This document shows positions 1 through 5,906 of a stretch of 6,363 bases of DNA, piece by piece. Position 1 is the first letter of the stretch. Each line of letters starts with the position of its first letter. The position numbers and the translations under genes are program-made. This DNA is from VRUE01 sp050258095. GTDB taxonomy: Bacteria > Actinomycetota > Thermoleophilia > Solirubrobacterales > 70-9. The notes beneath the pieces are model-generated. The model saw only the letters and a program-made list of their open reading frames with translations, had not been told where the DNA came from and searched no databases. The DNA lies in NCBI GenBank assembly GCA_050258095.1, contig JBLMYD010000069.1:1-6363 (forward strand), in the 5' to 3' direction.

Positions 1-20
1 GGCCGCCGGCGGCGCGTTGG

Positions 21-1496
21 GTGGGGGGTGCCTCCGCCTCCTTGCCGCTGCGGCTCGTGGTGGAGAGGCTCGGAGCAGAGATAGACGCCGAGGCCGCATT
101 CGCTCATCTCTACGGCGATAGCGATCATGCCTTCTGGCTCGACAGCAGTTCTGGCGGTGTGGGCGGCGCGGATGAGCGGGCGCGGTTCTCCTTCATCGGC
201 GACGCGAGCGGGCCGTTGGCGGCGACGGTCTCTTATGACGTGGAGCTTGGGGAGGTACGGGTCGAGCGCCGGGGACAGGTCGAGCGGAGGTCCGAATCGA
301 TCTTCGAGTACCTGGGGGGGGAGCTGGAGCGCCTGCGTCTGCCGGAGGCCGAGTTGCCGTTCGAGCTCGATTGCGGCTTCGTCGGCTACTTCGGCTATGA
401 GCTGAAGGCCGTGTGCGGGGGAGGGATGGCGCACAGCTCTCCCTATCCCGATGCTGCATTCGTCTTCGCCGATCAGCTGATCGCGTTCGACCACCTGGAA
501 GGCTGCTCTTACCTGCTTTGTCTTGCCGAGTCCGGAGGAGAGGAGCGAGCGGAGAGTTGGATCGAGGCCACGCGGGAGCGGTTGCTCGCACTGCCGGAGC
601 TTGAAGAGCTCAATACCGGCGCCGTGCTCGACCCGCCTGACTTCCGGCTTGCCCGCGACCGCGAGCGGTATCTCGCGGACATCGAGGAGTGCAAGCGGCT
701 CCTCGCCGAGGGAGAGAGCTACGAGGTCTGCCTCACGAACACGGTTCGCGCCGAGGCCGGCGCCGACCCGCTGGAGCTCTACCGTCGCCTGCGGCGGGTC
801 AACCCCGCGCCGTTCTCGGCCTTCCTGCGCTTCGGCGAGCTGGCCGTGCTCAGCTCTTCGCCGGAGCGGTTCCTGCGGATCGGCGCCGACCGGGAGATCG
901 AGGCGATGCCGGTCAAGGGCACCTGCCGTCGCGGCGGCGACGCCGGCGAGGACGCCCGCCTCGCGGCCGCGCTCGCGCGCAGCGAGAAGAACCGCGCCGA
1001 GAACCTGATGATCGCCGACCTCCTCCGCAACGACCTCGGCTCGGTCTGCGAGGTGGGCAGCGTCCGTGTGCCGGCCCTGATGCGGGTCGAGACCCACGAG
1101 ACCGTCCACCAGCTGGTCACCACCGTCCGCGGCCGTCTGCGCGAGGGCGTCGCGCCGGCCGAGTGCGTCAGGGCCTGCTTCCCGCCCGGCTCGATGACCG
1201 GCGCCCCGAAGCGTCGCACGATGGAGATCGTCGATGCGCTCGAGGGCGAGGCCCGCGGGGTCTATTCCGGCGCGCTCGGCTACCTCGGCCTCGGCGGCGG
1301 CTGCGATCTCAGCGTCGTCATCCGCACGATCGTGCTCGGCGGCGACGGTGCGAGCATCGGCGCCGGTGGCGCGATCGTCACGCAGTCCGATCCGGAGGCG
1401 GAGCACGAGGAGATGCTGCTCAAGGCTCGGGCGCCGATGCGGGCGCTCGATGCGGGCATCGCGACCGACGTACCGGCGCCCAACCTCCCGGCCTGA
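21..1496 (+). CDS. pabB: Aminodeoxychorismate synthase component I (PabB), possibly the C-terminal half of a PabA-PabB fusion
   Basis: This is a chorismate-binding enzyme of the anthranilate synthase component I / PabB family. With a glutamine amidotransferase partner, PabB converts chorismate to 4-amino-4-deoxychorismate, the precursor of p-aminobenzoate and folate, in the cytosol. The PabB assignment over TrpE rests on the MPVKGT motif (residues 296-301 from the GTG at 21). K299 matches the lysine nucleophile of PabB, where TrpE has PIAGT. Other family marks are AFWLDSS near the N-terminus, LSSSPERF, ENLMIADLLRNDLG, HETVHQL (359-365), FPPGSMTGAPK (387-397) and a C-terminal SDPEAEHEEMLLKAR. 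The 491 residues cover the full PabB length. The start is uncertain: GTG 21 has no clear ribosome binding site, and the frame is open back to the window edge (upstream codons read PPAARW). The true start may therefore lie upstream, or the protein may be fused to PabA. The function is well supported; the start is not. Confidence 0.93.
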   Translation: MGGASASLPLRLVVERLGAEIDAEAAFAHLYGDSDHAFWLDSSSGGVGGADERARFSFIGDASGPLAATVSYDVELGEVRVERRGQVERRSESIFEYLGGELERLRLPEAELPFELDCGFVGYFGYELKAVCGGGMAHSSPYPDAAFVFADQLIAFDHLEGCSYLLCLAESGGEERAESWIEATRERLLALPELEELNTGAVLDPPDFRLARDRERYLADIEECKRLLAEGESYEVCLTNTVRAEAGADPLELYRRLRRVNPAPFSAFLRFGELAVLSSSPERFLRIGADREIEAMPVKGTCRRGGDAGEDARLAAALARSEKNRAENLMIADLLRNDLGSVCEVGSVRVPALMRVETHETVHQLVTTVRGRLREGVAPAECVRACFPPGSMTGAPKRRTMEIVDALEGEARGVYSGALGYLGLGGGCDLSVVIRTIVLGGDGASIGAGGAIVTQSDPEAEHEEMLLKARAPMRALDAGIATDVPAPNLPA

Positions 1497-1533
1497 AATA
1501 CTTGCCGGCGCAATTTGGCGGAGCAGGCGACAG

Positions 1534-1827
1534 GTGGGCGTGGCTCGCGTTGGCGCGCTGGCCCTTGTAGCGGTCCTGGTCGCCGCCGGCTGCGGCGGCA
1601 CCGTGCTCGACACGGCGAAGACCGAGGCCACGCTCGAACAGGACATCGAGCGTGCCACGGGTAAAAAGGTCGCCTCCGTCGATTGTCCGTCCGACGTGGA
1701 AGTCAAAAAGGGCAAGACATTCGATTGCAAAATCAACTTCAAAGACGGAAAGCACGAAGTGGCAACGCTCAAGATCCGCAACAGCGATGCCGATCTCTCA
1801 GTGACCGACCTGCGACCGGAAGGGTAG
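1534..1827 (+). CDS. DUF4333-domain lipoprotein
   Basis: This is a 97-residue predicted lipoprotein. The GTG at 1534 was chosen because GGAG (1520-1523) lies 10 nt upstream; a second GTG at 1540 is possible but too far from that site. A short hydrophobic leader (ALALVAVLVAAG) ends in AAGC. C20 is the likely lipidated cysteine, although Ala at the -3 position is a weaker lipobox than Leu. The mature part has the DUF4333 pattern VDCP-(6)-KKGKTFDCKI, two cysteines about 15 residues apart that could form a disulfide, followed by a short beta-rich tail. It should be anchored on the outer face of the membrane. DUF4333 has no established biochemical function. The gene sits 37 nt after pabB and 4 nt before the CAP-domain gene, so it probably shares a transcript with the latter. 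The stretch 1681-1740 is only 27/60 GC and uses AAA lysine codons, unlike its neighbours. Frame extension upstream of 1534 overlaps pabB and is not likely coding. Confidence 0.82.
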   Translation: MGVARVGALALVAVLVAAGCGGTVLDTAKTEATLEQDIERATGKKVASVDCPSDVEVKKGKTFDCKINFKDGKHEVATLKIRNSDADLSVTDLRPEG

Positions 1828-1831
1828 GGCC

Positions 1832-2389
1832 ATGCCAGTGAGACGACCGAAGCTCCTTCTCGCAACGCTCCTCATCGCGTCATTCAGCCTCGGCGCCCTG
1901 CCCGGCGCCGCGAGCGCTTCCTTCTGCGGCAAGTCGTCCCACGCTCCGGCCGAGCTCACCGGCCACCAGCTGCGCACCTCGGTCCTCTGCCTGGTCAACG
2001 CGGCGCGCGAGCGCCACGGCCTCGCCCGGCTCCACTTCAAGGTGCCGCTGCGCAAGGCGGCGACGGGCCACTCGCTCAGCATGGTGAGGAGCCGCCTCTT
2101 CTCCCACTACGGCCCGGGGGGCAGCAGCGTGACGACGCGGGTCGCGCATACCGGGTACCTGTTTCACGCGTCCAGCTACCGCCTGGCGGAGAACATCGCC
2201 GCCGGGGAGGGCCGGAAGTACGGCTCGCCGCTCGGCATCGTGCGGCTGTGGATGCACAGCCCCCCGCACCGGGCCAACATCCTCGATCCCAGCCTGCGCG
2301 ACTTCGGCGTCGGGATCGCCCGCGGCGACGCGTTCGCCGGCACCTCCAAGGGCGTCACCTACACGCTCGATTTCGGCGCCCGCGGCTGA
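1832..2389 (+). CDS. Secreted CAP (SCP/PR-1/YkwD-like) domain protein
   Basis: This 185-residue secreted protein is built almost entirely of one CAP domain. ATG 1832 is preceded by GGAAGGG (1818-1824), which overlaps the end of the lipoprotein gene, so translation is probably coupled. Residues 1-29 form a Sec signal peptide: basic MPVRRPK, a hydrophobic core, and an ASA site with cleavage likely after A29. The CAP hallmarks follow in order: LVNAARERHGL (54-64), HSLSM with H80, FSHYGP, AENIA with E120, WMHSPPHRANIL with H146, FGVGIA, and a terminal VTYTLDFG. H80, E120 and H146 match three positions of the conserved CAP His/Glu cavity. C32 and C53 could pair after export. Bacterial CAP proteins are secreted and often found with spore-coat or envelope factors, but their substrate is usually unknown, so no enzymatic activity is claimed. 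Pairing with a lipoprotein suggests a cell-envelope job (inference). Confidence 0.92.
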   Translation: MPVRRPKLLLATLLIASFSLGALPGAASASFCGKSSHAPAELTGHQLRTSVLCLVNAARERHGLARLHFKVPLRKAATGHSLSMVRSRLFSHYGPGGSSVTTRVAHTGYLFHASSYRLAENIAAGEGRKYGSPLGIVRLWMHSPPHRANILDPSLRDFGVGIARGDAFAGTSKGVTYTLDFGARG

Positions 2390-2408
2390 GCTGGGTAGCG
2401 GCGTTCTA

Positions 2409-2428
2409 CGGACCCGGCCTCGGGTCCG
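2409..2428 (+). terminator. 8-bp stem, 4-nt loop hairpin between the CAP gene and pckG
   Basis: CGGACCCG (2409-2416) pairs perfectly with CGGGTCCG (2421-2428) around the loop GCCT. It begins 19 nt after the CAP stop codon and is the only strong inverted repeat in this gap. There is no T-run after it (ACAAGTAAAG follows), so it is not a canonical intrinsic terminator. It may still act as one in a high-GC actinobacterium, as a 3' end stabiliser, or as an element affecting pckG expression. The pairing is seen directly; the role is inferred. Confidence 0.4.
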
Positions 2429-2433
2429 ACAAG

Positions 2434-2439
2434 TAAAGT
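2434..2439 (+). promoter_or_regulatory. Candidate -10 box for a leaderless pckG transcript
   Basis: TAAAGT matches four of six positions of TATAAT and ends 7 nt before ATG 2447, the spacing expected if the mRNA starts at or next to the start codon. No Shine-Dalgarno sequence is visible before either the GTG at 2438 or the ATG at 2447, which fits leaderless translation (common in Actinobacteria). The region at -35 (around 2411-2416) is GACCCG and does not look like TTGACA, so this is a weak call. Confidence 0.25.
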
Positions 2440-2446
2440 GCCGTGG

Positions 2447-4255
2447 ATGAGCCAGACGACCACGGCCGACGCGCCGACCACGCACGCCAAGCTCCTCGAC
2501 TGGGTCGAGGAGATCGCCGCTTTGACCGAACCCGCCGCCGTCCAATGGTGCGACGGCTCGGCCGAGGAGTACGACCGCCTCGCCCAGACGCTGATCGACG
2601 CCGGGACCTTCGAGCGCCTCTCCGAAGCCAAGCGCCCCAACTCCTACCTCGCCCTCTCCGATCCCGGCGACGTCGCCCGGGTCGAGGACCGCACCTTCAT
2701 CTGCTCCGAGGACGAGGCCGACGCCGGCCCGACCAACAACTGGCGGGCGCCGGCCGAGATGCGCGAGACGCTGACGGGCCTCTTCGAAGGCTGCATGCGG
2801 GGGCGGACGATGTACGTGGTGCCGTTCTCGATGGGCCCGCTCGGCTCGCCGATCGCCCACATCGGCGTGCAGCTGACCGACTCGGCCTACGTCGCGGCCT
2901 CGATGCGGATCATGACCCGGATGGGCAAGGGCGCCCTCGACGTGCTCGGCGAGGACGGCGAGTTCGTCCCCTGCCTGCACTCGGTCGGGGCGCCGCTCGA
3001 GGAGGGCGAGGAGGACGTGCCCTGGCCTTGCGACGCCGAGAACAAGTGGATCGTCCACTTCCCCGAGACGCGGGAAATCTGGTCCTACGGCTCGGGCTAC
3101 GGCGGCAACGCCCTGCTCGGCAAGAAGTGCTTCGCGCTGCGGATCGCCTCGGCGATGGCCCGTGACGAGGGCTGGCTCGCCGAGCACATGCTGATCCTCA
3201 AGCTGACCTCGCCCGAGGGCGCGGTCAGGTACGTCGGCGGCGCCTTCCCCTCGGCCTGCGGCAAGACCAACCTGGCGATGCTGATCCCGACCCTGCCCGG
3301 CTGGAAGGTCGAGACGATCGGCGACGACATCGCCTGGATGAAATTCGGCGCGGACGGTCGCCTCTACGCGATCAACCCCGAGGCGGGCTTCTTCGGCGTC
3401 GCCCCGGGCACGGGCGAGAAGACCAATCCGAACGCGATGAAGACCGTCGCCCGCGACTCGATCTTCACCAACTGCGCCAAGACCGACGACGGCGACATCT
3501 GGTGGGAGGGGATGACGAAGGAGCCTCCCGCGCACCTGATCGACTGGCACGGCGAGGACTGGACGCCGGACTCCGACAAGCCCTCGGCCCACCCCAACGC
3601 TCGCTTCACGACACCGGCCAGCGCCTGCCCGGCGATCGCGCCCGAGTGGGAGGACCCGGCCGGCGTGCCGATCGACGCCTTCCTCTTCGGCGGCCGCCGC
3701 TCCAAGGTCGTGCCGCTCGTGCGCGAAGCCTTCGGCTGGGAGCACGGCGTCTTCCTCGGCTCGATCATGTCCTCGGAGACGACCGCCGCCGCGGCGGGCG
3801 AGGTCGGCAAGCTGCGCCACGACCCGATGGCGATGCTGCCCTTCTGCGGCTACCACATGGGCGACTACTTCGGCCACTGGCTCAAGGTCGGCGCCGGCGA
3901 GGGCGCCAGGATGCCGCGCGTCTTCTACGTCAACTGGTTCCGCAAAGACGACGAGGGCAACTTCCTCTGGCCCGGCTTCGGTGAGAACAGCCGCGTGCTC
4001 GAGTGGGTCTTCCGCCGCTGCGAAGGCAAGGCCGAGGCGGTCGAGACGCCGATCGGCAACGTGCCCGCGCCCGGCGCCCTCAACACCGAGGGCCTGGAGA
4101 TCTCCGACGAGGAAGTCGCCGAGCTGCTCGCCGTCGACCCGGCCGAGTGGAAGGTCGAGCTGCCGGCGATGCACCAGCACTTCGCCCGCTTCGGCGCCCA
4201 CCTGCCCGACGAGCTGCACGAGCAGCTCGCCGACCTCGAGCGGCGTCTGGGATAG
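2447..4255 (+). CDS. pckG: Phosphoenolpyruvate carboxykinase, GTP-dependent
   Basis: This cytosolic enzyme interconverts oxaloacetate + GTP and phosphoenolpyruvate + CO2 + GDP, the first committed step of gluconeogenesis. From ATG 2447 it has 602 residues, full length for the GTP family. Visible motifs are GRTMYVVPFSMGPLGSP, the Mn-ligand region GKKCFALR (K226/K227), AEHMLIL with H247, the P-loop AFPSACGKTN (266-275) with reactive C271 and K273, and GDDIAW with D293/D294. Spacings K227-H247 (20), H247-C271 (24) and H247-D294 (47) equal those of vertebrate GTP-PEPCK K244, H264, C288 and D311. Near the C-terminus, VNWFRKD and FLWPGFGENSRVLEW are almost invariant in the GTP family and belong to the guanine-binding region. 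A GTG at 2438 would add MPW; ATG 2447 is preferred because a -10-like TAAAGT overlaps that GTG. The ATP-dependent PckA type is excluded by the motifs. No truncation or missing catalytic residue is seen. Confidence 0.98.
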   Translation: MSQTTTADAPTTHAKLLDWVEEIAALTEPAAVQWCDGSAEEYDRLAQTLIDAGTFERLSEAKRPNSYLALSDPGDVARVEDRTFICSEDEADAGPTNNWRAPAEMRETLTGLFEGCMRGRTMYVVPFSMGPLGSPIAHIGVQLTDSAYVAASMRIMTRMGKGALDVLGEDGEFVPCLHSVGAPLEEGEEDVPWPCDAENKWIVHFPETREIWSYGSGYGGNALLGKKCFALRIASAMARDEGWLAEHMLILKLTSPEGAVRYVGGAFPSACGKTNLAMLIPTLPGWKVETIGDDIAWMKFGADGRLYAINPEAGFFGVAPGTGEKTNPNAMKTVARDSIFTNCAKTDDGDIWWEGMTKEPPAHLIDWHGEDWTPDSDKPSAHPNARFTTPASACPAIAPEWEDPAGVPIDAFLFGGRRSKVVPLVREAFGWEHGVFLGSIMSSETTAAAAGEVGKLRHDPMAMLPFCGYHMGDYFGHWLKVGAGEGARMPRVFYVNWFRKDDEGNFLWPGFGENSRVLEWVFRRCEGKAEAVETPIGNVPAPGALNTEGLEISDEEVAELLAVDPAEWKVELPAMHQHFARFGAHLPDELHEQLADLERRLG

Positions 4256-4263
4256 CGCATAAC

Positions 4264-4310
4264 GGTCCATAGATTAAGCCTTAACCAGTTTATGGCTTAC
4301 TCTATTGACC
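4264..4310. promoter_or_regulatory. 47-bp imperfect palindrome, candidate HipB operator
   Basis: The left arm GGTCCATAGATTAAGCC (4264-4280) and right arm GGCTTACTCTATTGACC (4294-4310) are inverted repeats matching at 15 of 17 positions. The two mismatches are 4268/4306 and 4274/4300. The 13-nt centre continues the same dyad (axis at 4287) at 4 of 6 further pairs. Composition is 19/47 GC inside roughly 70% GC surroundings. It fills almost the whole pckG-hipB gap (4256-4311) and ends 1 nt before the hipB ATG. HipB/Xre antitoxins are known to repress their own operons by binding palindromes over the promoter, so an autoregulatory operator is the simplest reading. The E. coli HipB consensus (TATCC-N8-GGATA) is not present. 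There is no trailing T-run, so a terminator for pckG is less likely. Confidence 0.7.
4298..4303 (+). promoter_or_regulatory. Candidate -10 box for leaderless hipBA transcription
   Basis: TACTCT fits the TAnnnT pattern and ends 8 nt before the hipB ATG, with TTAAGC (4274-4279, 3/6 match to TTGACA) 18 nt upstream. No ribosome binding site precedes the ATG (TCTATTGACCA), which supports a leaderless mRNA. Both elements lie inside the palindrome, so a bound repressor would block RNA polymerase. The -35 match is poor and the call is tentative. Confidence 0.3.
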
Positions 4311-4311
4311 A

Positions 4312-4626
4312 ATGCCACGCTCGGATCACCCCCTCTTCCCGCAAACTCAGCGTCGTGCCGAGGCGCTGGGAGAGCGCCTGCGGCTGGCGCGGCTCCGCCG
4401 TCGGATGTCGCTCGCGGAGCTGGCCAGCCGGGTGGGGGTCACGCGTGGGACCTTGTCCCGGCTCGAGCACGGCGAGCTCTCCACGAGCCTCGGCGTTCTG
4501 GCCCGCGCGCTCGCGGTGCTTGGCCTGGAAGAGGACCTCGACCAGCTGGCCAAGGACGACGAGCTTGGGCAGCGCCTGCAGGACGTTCGCTTGCGCCGTC
4601 CCCGGCGCTCGCCGAAGGGGCGCTAG
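4312..4626 (+). CDS. hipB: HipB-like Xre-family antitoxin
   Basis: This 104-residue DNA-binding protein is the probable antitoxin and autorepressor of the adjacent HipA kinase. After a basic amphipathic helix (about 15-31) comes a classic HTH_XRE domain. The first HTH helix begins MSLAELASRVGV (32-43) and the recognition helix is TRGTLSRLEHG (44-54). It is followed by SLGVLARALAVLGLEEDLDQL, the usual helices 4 and 5 of HipB/Xre proteins. The C-terminus (about 93-104) is strongly basic (RLRRPRRSPKGR). In E. coli a flexible HipB C-terminus contributes to proteolytic instability and HipA contact, but the tail here is charged and not recognisably similar. ATG 4312 has no ribosome binding site and lies 1 nt beyond the palindrome, suggesting leaderless translation. 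The stop codon touches the hipA start codon. HipB is inferred from the HTH plus the partner gene; on sequence alone it would only be an Xre regulator. Confidence 0.9.
   Translation: MPRSDHPLFPQTQRRAEALGERLRLARLRRRMSLAELASRVGVTRGTLSRLEHGELSTSLGVLARALAVLGLEEDLDQLAKDDELGQRLQDVRLRRPRRSPKGR
4614..4620 (+). promoter_or_regulatory. Ribosome binding site of hipA inside the hipB 3' end
   Basis: GAAGGGG lies within the last codons of hipB, 6 nt before GTG 4627. It supports the GTG start of hipA, directly after the hipB TAG, and implies translational coupling of antitoxin and toxin. Confidence 0.6.
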
Positions 4627-5868
4627 GTGGAGGGCGCTCGCGACAGCGTCGTCGTCCACCTCGATGCTCCCGAGCTTGGCTCACGGCGCGCAGTAGGTAC
4701 GCTGGCGCGCGAGCGCTCGGAGGCGAAGTCGGTGTTCTCGTTCGCCTACGAGGCAGGGTGGATCGAGACTGCCGCCGCATTCCCGCTGGACCCCGCCCTT
4801 CCGCTCTTCGAGGGCGACCAGTACGCCTCCGCTCTGCCCGGGGCGTTCGCCGATGCTGCGCCGGACCGGTGGGGCAGGACGCTCTTGGAGCGTCGAGAGG
4901 CGCTTCGTGCCCGGCGCGCGGAAGGGCCTCCAAGGCGATTCGACGATTGGGACTTCCTGCTCGCTGTCGACGACCGCACGCGCATGGGGGCGCTGCGCCT
5001 CGCCCGGTCCGACCACCGGGACTACGTCGCTGCCGACGCCCTGCCGATCCCTCCCGTTGCACGACTTCGCGAGCTGGAGCACTGGGCGCGGGAGCTGGAG
5101 GAGGGGTTGAGCGACGAGATGAGCGAGGAAGACCGTTGGGTCGCGATGCTGGTCGCGCCGGGCAGCTCGCTGGGTGGGGCGCGTCCGAAGGCGAGCTTCG
5201 CCGACGGCGACGATCTCTGGATCGCCAAGTTCCCGTCGAGCGAAGACCGGCACGACGTCGGCGCCTGGGAGTACGTTCTCTCCGGCCTTGCGGAAGGAGC
5301 CGGGATCGAGGTTCCCGAGGCGAAGCTGATGCCGCTCGGCTCGACGTATCGGACCTACTGTGCCAAGCGCTTTGACCGGATGGGTGCGGAGCGGCGCCTC
5401 TACGCCTCGGCGATGACGCTCGCCGGCAGGCGCGACAACGAAGACGCGAGCTACCTCGACATCGTGCGGGCGATCGTCGAGCGCGGCGATGCAGACGCGA
5501 TAGCGATCGATCTGGAGCAGCTGTTCAGGCGCCTGGTCTTCAACCTGCTGACCGGCAACCGCGACGATCACCTGCGCAATCACGGCTTCCTGCGGACGGC
5601 CGGCGGTTGGCGGCTGGCGCCGGCATTCGACGTCAACCCGTCGATGACCAGGCAGGAGCACAGCCTGGCCATCGACGGGACGGTGCGGATCCCTGATCTG
5701 GACCTCGCCCGGGACACCGCGCGGCACTACCGCCTCTCGGCGGCGCGAGCGCAGCAGCTGATCGGCGAGGTGAGCGACGCCGTTGGCCGCTGGCCGGAGC
5801 TGGCGCGGCAGGTCGGGCTCCCGCGGGACGAGATCGCGCGCGTCGGCATCGCCTTCGCGTCGGCCTGA
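4627..5868 (+). CDS. hipA: HipA-family serine/threonine kinase toxin
   Basis: This 413-residue protein is the probable toxin of a type II hipBA module. Characterised HipA kinases phosphorylate aminoacyl-tRNA synthetases (GltX in E. coli, TrpS for HipT) and cause growth arrest and persistence; the target here is unknown. Residues 1 to about 100 form the N-terminal HipA subdomain (VGTLARE, FSFAYEAGWIE, FADAAPDRWGR). The kinase core contains the Gly-rich phosphorylation/ATP loop SSLGGARPKA (180-189), WIAKFPS with ATP-contacting K201, the catalytic loop GNRDDHLRNHGF with D313 and metal ligand N318, and APAFDVNPS with D335 corresponding to the DFG Asp. All catalytic residues are present, so the kinase looks active. 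S180 or S181 lies where E. coli HipA has regulatory S150 (SIAGAQEK). GTG 4627 abuts the hipB stop and has a good ribosome binding site. The length is near that of E. coli HipA (440), with no frameshift. Base composition resembles the neighbours, so any transfer is not recent or came from a similar genome. Confidence 0.95.
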   Translation: MEGARDSVVVHLDAPELGSRRAVGTLARERSEAKSVFSFAYEAGWIETAAAFPLDPALPLFEGDQYASALPGAFADAAPDRWGRTLLERREALRARRAEGPPRRFDDWDFLLAVDDRTRMGALRLARSDHRDYVAADALPIPPVARLRELEHWARELEEGLSDEMSEEDRWVAMLVAPGSSLGGARPKASFADGDDLWIAKFPSSEDRHDVGAWEYVLSGLAEGAGIEVPEAKLMPLGSTYRTYCAKRFDRMGAERRLYASAMTLAGRRDNEDASYLDIVRAIVERGDADAIAIDLEQLFRRLVFNLLTGNRDDHLRNHGFLRTAGGWRLAPAFDVNPSMTRQEHSLAIDGTVRIPDLDLARDTARHYRLSAARAQQLIGEVSDAVGRWPELARQVGLPRDEIARVGIAFASA

Positions 5869-5906
5869 GCCCTCCCGGCGGAGGCGGCCGGCGCCGGAGC
5901 GCTCGC
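5869..5906. terminator. GC-rich convergent gap with short palindromes, possible bidirectional terminator
   Basis: Between the hipA stop and the stop of the opposing lyase gene lie three small symmetric elements: CCTCC-CGGC-GGAGG (5871-5884), the palindrome CCGGCGCCGG (5888-5897) and the palindrome GAGCGCTC (5897-5904). None has a T-run on either side. Their location between convergent genes makes a role in ending both transcripts plausible, but in DNA this GC-rich short palindromes arise readily by chance. Confidence 0.3.

Noticed and set aside
1234..1533. Upstream extension of the DUF4333 lipoprotein frame into pabB
   Set aside because: The extension would bury the signal peptide inside a long Ser/Arg-rich segment. 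The lipobox requires a start near 1534.
689..1570. 293-codon plus-strand frame inside pabB
   Set aside because: The Arg/Pro/Gly-rich translation is typical of an out-of-frame read of a high-GC gene; pabB covers it with full motif support.
1880..4270. 796-codon open frame on the minus strand opposite the CAP gene and pckG
   Set aside because: It is antisense to two unmistakable genes. Its translation is low-complexity (rich in R, G, A, D, V, H) with no motif, as expected from a GC-biased codon shadow.
4264..4310. Palindrome read as an intrinsic terminator of pckG
   Set aside because: The stem is AT-rich with a 13-nt loop and no T-run follows. It abuts the hipB start codon, so a control role for hipBA is more likely.
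4305..4310. TTGACC as a -35 box
   Set aside because: It lies 1 nt before the hipB ATG, so a promoter built on it would start inside hipB, and no TATAAT-like box is seen at the right spacing.
4292..4696. 134-codon frame overlapping hipB, beginning inside the palindrome
   Set aside because: Its product is Trp/Arg/Ser-rich without a domain; hipB in the other frame has a clear HTH and abuts hipA.
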